A model generated the notes under the pieces. It saw nothing but the letters and a program-made list of their open reading frames with translations, was not told where the DNA came from and ran no database searches. Made by a program: the position numbers and the translations under genes. From JAHEJB01 sp037969195 (lineage in GTDB: Bacteria > Bacteroidota > Rhodothermia > Rhodothermales > Rubricoccaceae), in the NCBI GenBank assembly GCA_037969195.1, contig JBBKWZ010000217.1:1-6325 (forward strand): a DNA stretch of 6,325 nt, in the 5' to 3' direction. Of the stretch, positions 1 through 5,073 are shown one piece after another; the first letter of the stretch is position 1; each line of letters starts with the position of its first letter.

Positions 1-631
1 GTCGTTTTCCTGCAAAACCTGTAACGTGTACTCCACCATTCCGCAGCTGCTTGAGGTATTTCCGGGTAAGGCCTACGCTTCCAATCTCATCGTATAGGAA
101 GTATATGCGAACACCCTCCTTAGCCTTGCGAATGAGGTGCTCTTTAAGCTTGCCTCCAATCTCGTCATCGCGAACCGTGTAGAACTGGATGAGGATGTAA
201 TTGGTGGCAGCGTCGATGCTGGACAGGATGGCGTCGAACGTGGCGGCTCCATCGACGAGTAGCTCCCCGTCGTTTCCACTCGTGAAGGGCAGCGTGGAAA
301 GCGCCCGAAAAGCACGCAGTTCGCCCCGCTCGTCCTCGGGGTAGGCCAGAAAATCTGCTAGCACACCGTGCTTCACGTCCGTGACATGTTGATCAACTAC
401 TGCATCGAACGTGCGTAATGCGTCGCAGTACTCATCAAACTGAAACCGCCCGAAAATCCAGTACAGGGGCAGTGAAACGTATGGGATGAGTACGAGCGAT
501 AGGAACCAGGCCGTTGCGCCCTGCGGCGTACGGGTTTTCATGATGGCATCGACAGCGTGGCCGATGCCGATCACGTGGATCAATGGGATGCCGATGCCGA
601 GTATCCAGCCGATTGTTGTTCCGTCGAACAT
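1..631 (-). CDS. cls: Cardiolipin synthase (phospholipase D family), N-terminal 210 residues; cut by the window's left edge
   Basis: The reading frame opens with ATG at 631 and stays open to base 2, leaving the 3' part outside the window. Residues 7-30 and 40-60 are hydrophobic and form the paired N-terminal membrane segments of bacterial Cls (PLDc_N domain). Between and after them is the typical TPQGATAW...LPLYWIFGR pattern (35-62). Residues 145-206 match the start of the first phospholipase D domain: YILIQFYTVRDDEIG, then KAKEGVRIYFLYDEIGS, then a GGVHVTGF strand. The HKD catalytic motifs come later in this family and are not visible here. The enzyme normally condenses two phosphatidylglycerols into cardiolipin and glycerol at the cytoplasmic membrane. 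An in-frame TAG four codons upstream bars a longer start, and starting at Met31 would lose the first membrane segment. A GGAG lies 17 nt before the ATG, too far for a standard ribosome site. The gene lies 27 bp after the hydrolase stop and is probably co-transcribed with it. Family assignment is strong; catalytic integrity cannot be judged. Confidence 0.9.
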   Translation of the reverse strand, partial: MFDGTTIGWILGIGIPLIHVIGIGHAVDAIMKTRTPQGATAWFLSLVLIPYVSLPLYWIFGRFQFDEYCDALRTFDAVVDQHVTDVKHGVLADFLAYPEDERGELRAFRALSTLPFTSGNDGELLVDGAATFDAILSSIDAATNYILIQFYTVRDDEIGGKLKEHLIRKAKEGVRIYFLYDEIGSVGLTRKYLKQLRNGGVHVTGFAGKR

Positions 632-658
632 GGTCGGAAACTAGCTGACTCCAGCTTA

Positions 659-1600
659 TCAGCGTGCCTTCTCAATAAAGGTGATAACCAATGTCGCGGA
701 CTCCTCCGGTCGCTCCAACATTGGAGCGTGACCAACACCCGGCATAACTACGAGCTCTGAGTTCGGGATGAGTTCGTTCCAGACGGACGCCGCCGATACA
801 TCAAGCACGCCATCCTGATCGCCCCAAATGATGAGCGTTGGAAGATCAAGCGCAGGAAGTCGAGTTTCCACCTGGCCATCCTCGGAGCGGATATCCGACC
901 AGATCTTTCGATACAACGGTGCGCGCTCGGCATATTGTCTTGTGATCACGGAGGCCGTGGGCCAAGGCAAGTTTGGCGGGTTGTCGCCGAAAGCGATCGA
1001 GGTGAATGCATCATACTCGTCTCGCGTCGTCGGGATTAGCAGATTCTGACCCCGAGCGACGGCAAGGTCCAGTTCACTTGGCTCGGGAGAAACGAGGCCG
1101 GCCGGATTCAGCAGCGAGAGAGTCTGTATTAGGTCGGGATAGTCCAAAGCCAAAGCAACAGCAATCAATCCACCCATGGAGTTCCCTACGACGTAAACGG
1201 GTCCTCCAACGACCCTTTCAATGAATACCGATACGCGTTCCGTCTGGTTGGAAATCGAATAGGTTGTCGTCGTATCTGGCTCGTTCTCCCCATGGCCCGT
1301 TAGATCGAGCGCCACGATTCGAAAAGACTCAGGTACGAAGCGTGCAAACCGAACCCAGTGATCCTTGTTGGCCGCGAAACCGTGAATGAGCAGGAGTGTC
1401 GGTGCATCAGAGCTCGACGAGCTTCGCTCAACGTAGTGGATCACCTGCTCGTCAATCTCAACCGTATTCTCGACCAGGCTTGAGCGCGAACGCTCCGAGG
1501 CAATGCCGAAGTCGAACAACGCTCCCTGTATGGAGGCGCATCCGGACAGAAAGAGTAAGCCGACGAGGGTGAAAAAGGTCAAGGCTCTTGGATTCATCAT
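659..1600 (-). CDS. Lipoprotein alpha/beta-hydrolase (lipase/esterase-like)
   Basis: This 313-residue protein begins with a lipoprotein signal: MMNPR, a hydrophobic run (6-17), then lipobox LSGC with the lipidated Cys at 21, so the mature enzyme should be membrane-anchored outside the cytoplasm. The rest is a complete alpha/beta hydrolase fold. LLLIHGF (69-75) supplies the oxyanion-hole HG, and ALDLTGHGEN (97-106) is the usual strand after it. GNSMGG (139-144) is the nucleophile elbow with Ser141. IIWGDQDGVLD (257-267) holds the likely acid Asp263, and GVGHAPMLERP (288-298) holds the catalytic His291. The overall pattern resembles Moraxella/Pseudomonas-type extracellular lipases and monoacylglycerol lipases, but the substrate cannot be read from sequence. 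Two consecutive ATG codons (1600, 1597) could start it and give nearly the same signal peptide; no Shine-Dalgarno is visible. It is the first gene of a unit with cls, which suggests, without proof, a role in membrane lipid or lysolipid turnover. Confidence 0.88.
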   Translation of the reverse strand: MMNPRALTFFTLVGLLFLSGCASIQGALFDFGIASERSRSSLVENTVEIDEQVIHYVERSSSSSDAPTLLLIHGFAANKDHWVRFARFVPESFRIVALDLTGHGENEPDTTTTYSISNQTERVSVFIERVVGGPVYVVGNSMGGLIAVALALDYPDLIQTLSLLNPAGLVSPEPSELDLAVARGQNLLIPTTRDEYDAFTSIAFGDNPPNLPWPTASVITRQYAERAPLYRKIWSDIRSEDGQVETRLPALDLPTLIIWGDQDGVLDVSAASVWNELIPNSELVVMPGVGHAPMLERPEESATLVITFIEKAR

Positions 1601-1751
1601 GCTTAGGGTTTTCGACGCATTTTTAGCAAGGACGTGCAGTATCGACGCCGCTTCAACCTACATCCATCCGAGTAAAACGCACTACGACTTTGCCCTTGCT
1701 GCTTACCTAACGTAGGGCTACATTCTCGCCCCTTTCAATCATCCAGGTCCC
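1601..1751. promoter_or_regulatory. Divergent intergenic region expected to hold promoters for the hydrolase-cls unit and the PPC lipoproteins
   Basis: These 151 bp separate two divergently transcribed genes, so both need start signals here. On the plus strand, TTGCTG (1696-1701), 17 bp, then TACATT (1719-1724) is a weak sigma70-like match ending about 27 bp before the ATG. No convincing match was found on the minus strand. A 4-bp inverted repeat CCTA/TAGG surrounds 1705-1715. There is no Shine-Dalgarno before either ATG. The functional reading rests on gene orientation; the individual boxes are weak. Confidence 0.45.
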
Positions 1752-2228
1752 ATGCACAAAACCTTATTGCTTTCCTTCCTCGTGGTTGGACTCCTGTTCG
1801 CTGGATGCGACTCCAACGACCCCGTCGTTAACTCAGGCACGCTTTCGCAAGCCGATATCAATACGCTGGCGGCCGCGCTTGGGTGTACGGCTATCGCGAA
1901 CATCTCAGCGGGTCAATCCCTGAATGGATCCCTTGACAACATCGACTGCACGGTGCCTTTTCCGGGTGATGACTCCAAGGTTGACTACTACGGATTCAGG
2001 CTTTCACAAGGGATGAGCGTGACGTTTAATCTCGAGTCGTCCGACTTTGACGCGTTTGTCGCGGTCTTCAATTCGAACGGAACCGTCGTTGATTCCGATG
2101 ATGACGGTGGTGATGGGCTCGACGCACGCTTGACTGTCAATCTGGACGCGGGGTTGTACGCTGTCGCGGCCAACACGTCGACAGAAACTCCGGTTTTCGG
2201 TTCCTACACGATATCCAGGTCTAACTGA
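1752..2228 (+). CDS. PPC-domain-like lipoprotein, copy 1
   Basis: This 158-residue protein begins with a short signal peptide (MHK plus a hydrophobic run) and lipobox LFAGC, with the lipidated Cys at 19 followed by DSND. The mature protein is about 140 residues. Residues 34-66 form a small N-terminal segment with two cysteines, Cys45 and Cys66, that are conserved in the downstream paralog. Residues about 67-156 look like a pre-peptidase C-terminal (PPC) beta-sandwich: DYYGFRLSQGMSV (78-90), DFDAFVAVFNSNG (88-100 region), an acidic DSDDDGGDG loop, then LDAGLYAVAANT and a closing GSYTIS strand. PPC domains usually sit at the end of secreted proteases as binding or folding modules; here the domain is essentially the whole protein and no catalytic domain is present. 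A structural or binding role at the envelope is inferred. The ATG at 1752 is the only start that gives an intact lipoprotein signal. No Shine-Dalgarno is seen; the leader is pyrimidine-rich. Its function is unknown. Confidence 0.85.
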   Translation: MHKTLLLSFLVVGLLFAGCDSNDPVVNSGTLSQADINTLAAALGCTAIANISAGQSLNGSLDNIDCTVPFPGDDSKVDYYGFRLSQGMSVTFNLESSDFDAFVAVFNSNGTVVDSDDDGGDGLDARLTVNLDAGLYAVAANTSTETPVFGSYTISRSN

Positions 2229-2264
2229 CACGTCTCTAAAAATTGACGTAAACAGTTGCTTGTG

Positions 2265-2320
2265 TGCGCTGCAACGCGGGATTGTCGGGATAGAACTCGA
2301 CTGCTCAGCGTTGCAGCGCA
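2265..2320 (+). terminator. Inverted repeat after PPC lipoprotein 1: probable intrinsic terminator or attenuator
   Basis: TGCGCTGCAACGC (2265-2277) is perfectly complementary to GCGTTGCAGCGCA (2308-2320), giving a 13-bp stem. It is followed at once by TTTT (2321-2324) and starts 36 nt after the upstream stop codon. This is the layout of a Rho-independent terminator, but the 30-nt loop is large and the T run is short. Within the loop, GTCG (2284-2287) could pair with CGAC (2298-2301). A transcript that reads through would carry the second lipoprotein, so it could also act as an attenuator or processing site. Confidence 0.55.
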
Positions 2321-2380
2321 TTTTGCGTTCTGGCAGGAGACAATTGGTTGCGAATGAGGTAATGAGCAAGCGTCAAACTG

Positions 2381-2415
2381 GCTGACAGTTGCCGTGGATC
2401 GCCACGGTGGTCAGC
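2381..2415 (+). repeat. Two-tier hairpin in the spacer before PPC lipoprotein 2
   Basis: An inner stem CCGTGG (2392-2397) pairs with CCACGG (2402-2407) across a 4-base ATCG loop. An outer stem GCTGAC (2381-2386) pairs with GTCAGC (2410-2415). An asymmetric internal loop (AGTTG against TG) separates the two, giving 12 Watson-Crick pairs in 35 bases. No T run follows on the plus strand, so it is not a standard terminator for that direction. It may be a 5' leader structure of the second lipoprotein mRNA, or a protein-binding or chance structure. Confidence 0.4.
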
Positions 2416-2471
2416 AAGATGTTAACCGTTTGGATTGCACGCCGAGTCCATCAGCGTTTTGCAGAAGACGG

Positions 2472-2491
2472 CAGGCACAACGTTGTGCTTG
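2472..2491. promoter_or_regulatory. Palindrome upstream of PPC lipoprotein 2, candidate operator
   Basis: GCACAACGTTGTGC (2475-2488) is a perfect 14-bp palindrome. Adding the flanks gives a 20-bp symmetric site with a single mismatched pair (2474/2489). It ends about 50 bp before the ATG at 2542, a position that suits a site for a dimeric regulator. No regulator gene lies in the window and no clear -35/-10 pair could be placed beside it, so this rests on symmetry and position only. Confidence 0.35.
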
Positions 2492-2541
2492 AGGCTCGGT
2501 TGCAATCATCTCTCGCCATTTCCAACTCCTCGAATCATTCC

Positions 2542-3042
2542 ATGCGCACTTCTATTCTCGCCTCTACTCTCATGTTCGCCTTCGCTATTGCGGGTTGCGA
2601 TTCAACTACGACGTCGATCACGCCAATCCCCGTTGGTATCAACCAGGCGGAACTCGACTCGCTAGCGAGTGCGCTGGACTGTTCGCCGGTTGCCTCAATT
2701 GCATCCGGCGAATCCAAAGATGGCTCGCTGGCAGACGACGATTGCGTCCACTTTGACGAGAGTAATGGATCTCGGCTTGATTACTTCGGCTTCAAGATTG
2801 ACGAGCTCATGGATGTACAAATCGACCTGATGTCCAGTGAGCTGGATATGTACCTCTACCTGTTTGACAGCGTTGGCAACATCATGCTGGAGGACGATGA
2901 TAGCGGAGTCGGCGAGCTCGGCACCGATTCGCAGATTCTGGACATGCTCGAACCCGGCGTATACGCCATCGGGGTAAACACCTACATAGGCGAACCGACG
3001 ATCGGAGAGTACTCCTTGGAACTGCTCGTAGGCGGACAGTAG
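2542..3042 (+). CDS. PPC-domain-like lipoprotein, copy 2 (paralog of the upstream gene)
   Basis: This 166-residue protein has a signal peptide (MRTS plus a hydrophobic run) and lipobox AIAGC, with the lipidated Cys at 19 followed by DST. It aligns with the upstream lipoprotein from the QAELDSLASALDC segment to near the C-terminus, at about 37% identity over roughly 120 positions by hand count. Cys47 and Cys68 are spaced by 21 residues, exactly as Cys45/Cys66 are in copy 1, and could form a disulfide outside the cytoplasm. The PPC-like fold is seen in LDYFGFKIDEL, SSELDMYLYLFDSVGN, the EDDDSG acidic loop and PGVYAIGVNT, then GEYSLEL. The frame is open upstream to an ATG at 2389, but that start would bury the signal peptide inside the protein, so ATG 2542 is preferred. 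No Shine-Dalgarno is present. No enzymatic motif was found; a binding or structural envelope role is inferred. It converges on the ZapE gene with one base between the stop codons. Confidence 0.85.
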   Translation: MRTSILASTLMFAFAIAGCDSTTTSITPIPVGINQAELDSLASALDCSPVASIASGESKDGSLADDDCVHFDESNGSRLDYFGFKIDELMDVQIDLMSSELDMYLYLFDSVGNIMLEDDDSGVGELGTDSQILDMLEPGVYAIGVNTYIGEPTIGEYSLELLVGGQ

Positions 3043-3043
3043 T

Positions 3044-4093
3044 TCACGGCGCGCCGCCAGATTGTCGAATGCCGTCTCCAACGTACTCCACAGATGCCAT
3101 CGCCGTAAGGCGCGATGTCGTCCGGCTAAACTTCTCCGCGATACCGCGTTCAAGAGCACCGTGTCGGGTGGCTGCCGTAAACCACTGGCCGGGTGGTTCG
3201 TCGGATGTGAAATAGAGCACGGGTGGATCGGCCCGTCCGTATAGGTCGTCGACGATTCGCAGAAGGCGAAGCGCATCGTCAGTATGCTGAATCGCTATAG
3301 CCTCGATGAACAGGTTGTCGTAGCTCCCCAGGCTATCCGAGAGGATGGTTCGCTCGGTTTCTTCGGATTCTTTGAGCAGAGAGCCAAATGAAATCCACTT
3401 GGTGGATCCAGTGGCGGATTGAAAGGCCGAACGCATTGCTGCCTCTGTTTCGTTCGGCGGTCCAATCCACGCCTTGCCGGGCTTCTCAAGGTGCTTTCGA
3501 AAATCCTCGCCGCCTACGAAGATGACCCGGTACTGACGGCGGAACTCCTCCGAGATGAACCGTTCGAGTCGATCCCGCCCGAACGCGGCCGAAACGAATT
3601 TTTCAGGCTCGGCATTACTGGTAGCGGCCACGGTCACACGAAGGTGCTTCAGGGCTTTCAGCACGCCGATCAGTCTCACTTCCTCCGCGGGATCATCGAG
3701 CTCAACTTCGTCGATCAAGAGGAGCTTATAGTTGGTGGCTAGGGCTTTCGCATAGTCCTCTGGCCGTTCCGTAGACCGGAAAAGTTGGCTGGAATGCACG
3801 AATGCGCACGGTACGTCAGGATGCAGCGCGTGATAGATGGAAGCCAACAGATGCGTTTTGCCTGTGCCAACAGGTCCGACGAGGTAAAGGCCGGAGCCTA
3901 GCCCATCGCTTCTCCGCAACCCGCGAAAAAAACGGTGGACGCTATAGCGACGTCGGACCTTATCAACAAAATGCTGTGCCGCGTGGAGGGCTTGATTTTG
4001 CGAAGCCGTCTGAGGTAGATACGAGGCAAACGAGACGTGTTCGAATCGCGTAGGGGGAAGCCACTCGTGCCCGTTCGTCGGAAGGTGATTCAA
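3044..4093 (-). CDS. zapE: ZapE/AFG1-type P-loop ATPase
   Basis: This 349-residue protein is close to the usual length of the AFG1/ZapE family (E. coli ZapE is about 375). Walker A is GPVGTGKT (73-80), within GLYLVGPVGTGKTHLL. Walker B is LLLIDE (124-129), and the following EVELDDPAEEVRLIGVLKAL matches the family's FDEFQVTD-type region. Sensor 1 is VAATSN (155-160). GRDRLERFI (172-180) corresponds to the arginine-finger segment. The C-terminal half keeps WISFGSLL (233-240), LLRIVDDLYG (277-286) and RTTSRLTAMAS (324-334). ZapE is known in E. coli as an FtsZ-associated ATPase of late division; mitochondrial AFG1 acts in protein quality control. Which role applies here is not known. The start is TTG at 4093, with GGAGGT 9 nt upstream, and it overlaps the EamA stop as TTGA. 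No in-frame ATG exists until codon 220. The gene is probably translationally coupled to the transporter. Confidence 0.88.
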   Translation of the reverse strand: MNHLPTNGHEWLPPTRFEHVSFASYLPQTASQNQALHAAQHFVDKVRRRYSVHRFFRGLRRSDGLGSGLYLVGPVGTGKTHLLASIYHALHPDVPCAFVHSSQLFRSTERPEDYAKALATNYKLLLIDEVELDDPAEEVRLIGVLKALKHLRVTVAATSNAEPEKFVSAAFGRDRLERFISEEFRRQYRVIFVGGEDFRKHLEKPGKAWIGPPNETEAAMRSAFQSATGSTKWISFGSLLKESEETERTILSDSLGSYDNLFIEAIAIQHTDDALRLLRIVDDLYGRADPPVLYFTSDEPPGQWFTAATRHGALERGIAEKFSRTTSRLTAMASVEYVGDGIRQSGGAP

Positions 4094-4977
4094 ACTCTGG
4101 CGACCTCCGTTTTGCTGACGGACACCATCAATGCCGCGCTAATCACCAAAGCTCCTCCGACCAGTGCGAATGGGCCAAGATGTTCATCAAGGATCGTAAC
4201 ACCGAGGATTGAGCCAATCAGCGGTTCAAAATTTACGAACAGACCTGCCCTGGCAGCTTCGGCGCGTTGAAACCCCCAGTTCCACAACCAGAACGTAAGT
4301 GCGGTGCAAACCACGCCCAGAATTCCGACAGACACCCACGCACCCAACGAGAGGACAAGAGGAGGGGAGCCCTCCAGAACGATGGCGAACGGTAGCAGAA
4401 TCAGAGTACCGAGGCTGAACAAAAAGGTGGTTGCCGTTAACACGCCCACCCGCCGCCCGACACGCCGAATGAGGAGCGTCCAGACGACGGAAGCGATCAG
4501 GGAGATGAACACTAACAAGTCGCCAGTGAGGGTACGCCCGATTCCTGGGCCTCCAATCAGCAATATCAGGCCAAGCGCTGAAACACCGATAGCAACCCAT
4601 ATCCAAAAGTTCGGCCTTTCCTTGTCCACGAGAAAACCGCCGATGGCGATCATCGGCGGCACCGTTCCGACCAATAGCGCAGCGCTGGATGCCGTTGTTC
4701 GATCGAGACCCTCGAACTGGAGCAGAAACATGAACGGCCCCATCAAGACGGCGCCGACGACCAGAAGACCAAGATCACGCGATTCAATTCGAGGACGTGC
4801 GCGGGATACAAATGGAAGCAACACCACGGACGCCAGCACGAATCGATAAAGAACGAGGTAGGCCGGCCCCATCTCCGCGAGGGCAAACTTCCCGAACATA
4901 AAGGACGTCCCCCATAGCGCCCCAGCGGTGGCCAGGGCCATGTAGGCGAGTTTGGGTGAAGTTCTGGGCGCTGACAT
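4090..4977 (-). CDS. EamA/DMT-superfamily membrane transporter
   Basis: This 295-residue protein (from ATG 4977) has about ten hydrophobic segments arranged as two EamA repeats, the standard build of drug/metabolite exporters. The first repeat carries ALWGTSFMFGKF (residues 20-31), then segments near 40-58, 68-88, 96-116 and 124-143. The second has segments near 151-171, 179-201, 212-232, 244-264 and 268-288. The NFEPLIGSILGVTILDEHLGP stretch (from residue 249) is the conserved region before the last helix. Such proteins export amino acids, nucleosides or other small metabolites across the cytoplasmic membrane; the substrate cannot be predicted. The frame extends upstream to a TTG at 4998, but ATG 4977 starts the protein just before the first helix and is preferred. 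Its TGA lies within the TTGA overlap with zapE. The upstream PIG-L gene ends 96 bp before it, so one transcript is possible. Confidence 0.88.
   Translation of the reverse strand: MSAPRTSPKLAYMALATAGALWGTSFMFGKFALAEMGPAYLVLYRFVLASVVLLPFVSRARPRIESRDLGLLVVGAVLMGPFMFLLQFEGLDRTTASSAALLVGTVPPMIAIGGFLVDKERPNFWIWVAIGVSALGLILLIGGPGIGRTLTGDLLVFISLIASVVWTLLIRRVGRRVGVLTATTFLFSLGTLILLPFAIVLEGSPPLVLSLGAWVSVGILGVVCTALTFWLWNWGFQRAEAARAGLFVNFEPLIGSILGVTILDEHLGPFALVGGALVISAALMVSVSKTEVARV
4103..4108 (-). promoter_or_regulatory. Shine-Dalgarno that fixes the TTG start of zapE
   Basis: On the minus strand GGAGGT lies at 4108-4103, inside the end of the EamA gene and 9 nt before the TTG at 4093. It is the clearest ribosome-binding site in the window and supports the rare start codon. 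No ATG is available nearby. Confidence 0.65.
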
Positions 4978-5073
4978 CGGGCCGAATATCCGCCTCAAAG
5001 CGTGCCAAGAACAGTCAATGTCGGAAGGAATTACAACCGAGCGAACGCCTTCATACAGACAATGAGAGGGCGA
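4978..5073. other. Short spacer between the PIG-L gene and the EamA gene
   Basis: These 96 bp lie between two minus-strand genes. No strong stem followed by a T run, and no clear promoter, was found on the minus strand. TTGACT and TTGGCA occur, but neither has a suitable -10 at 16-18 bp. A weak GAGG lies 15 nt before the EamA ATG. Read-through from the upstream gene is therefore possible. Confidence 0.4.

Larger units (their letters stand above)
2229..2541. other. 313-bp spacer between the two PPC lipoproteins
   Basis: No credible gene lies here. The region holds the 13-bp inverted repeat with T run, the two-tier hairpin and the 14-bp palindrome described separately. Just before the second ATG is a pyrimidine-rich leader (2512-2541) that resembles the leader of the first lipoprotein. 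The density of inverted repeats is higher than elsewhere in the window, and the second gene therefore probably has its own control. No sigma70-like promoter could be placed with confidence. Confidence 0.5.

Noticed and set aside
557..600. Direct repeats of GATGCCGA
   Set aside because: They encode the Gly-Ile-rich first membrane segment of cardiolipin synthase; a codon-level repeat, not a separate element.
1625..1700. 7-bp inverted repeat AGCAAGG (1625-1631) / CCTTGCT (1694-1700)
   Set aside because: The arms are short and 62 bp apart, as expected by chance, and the pairing does not extend on either side.
2389..2541. 51-codon N-terminal extension of the second lipoprotein
   Set aside because: It would place the signal peptide and lipobox inside the protein, and the extension covers the hairpin and palindrome of the spacer.
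3031..3058. GGCGG/CCGCC arms and CGGCGCGCCG palindrome as a bidirectional terminator
   Set aside because: The stem is short, competes with the inner palindrome and has no T run on either side.
2695..3276. 193-codon minus-strand open frame across the convergent junction
   Set aside because: It overlaps both the second PPC lipoprotein and the end of zapE, which have far better support; no domain is recognisable.
4304..4849. 181-codon plus-strand open frame rich in Arg, Thr and Pro
   Set aside because: It lies antisense within the EamA transporter gene; its composition is that of a reversed membrane-protein gene.
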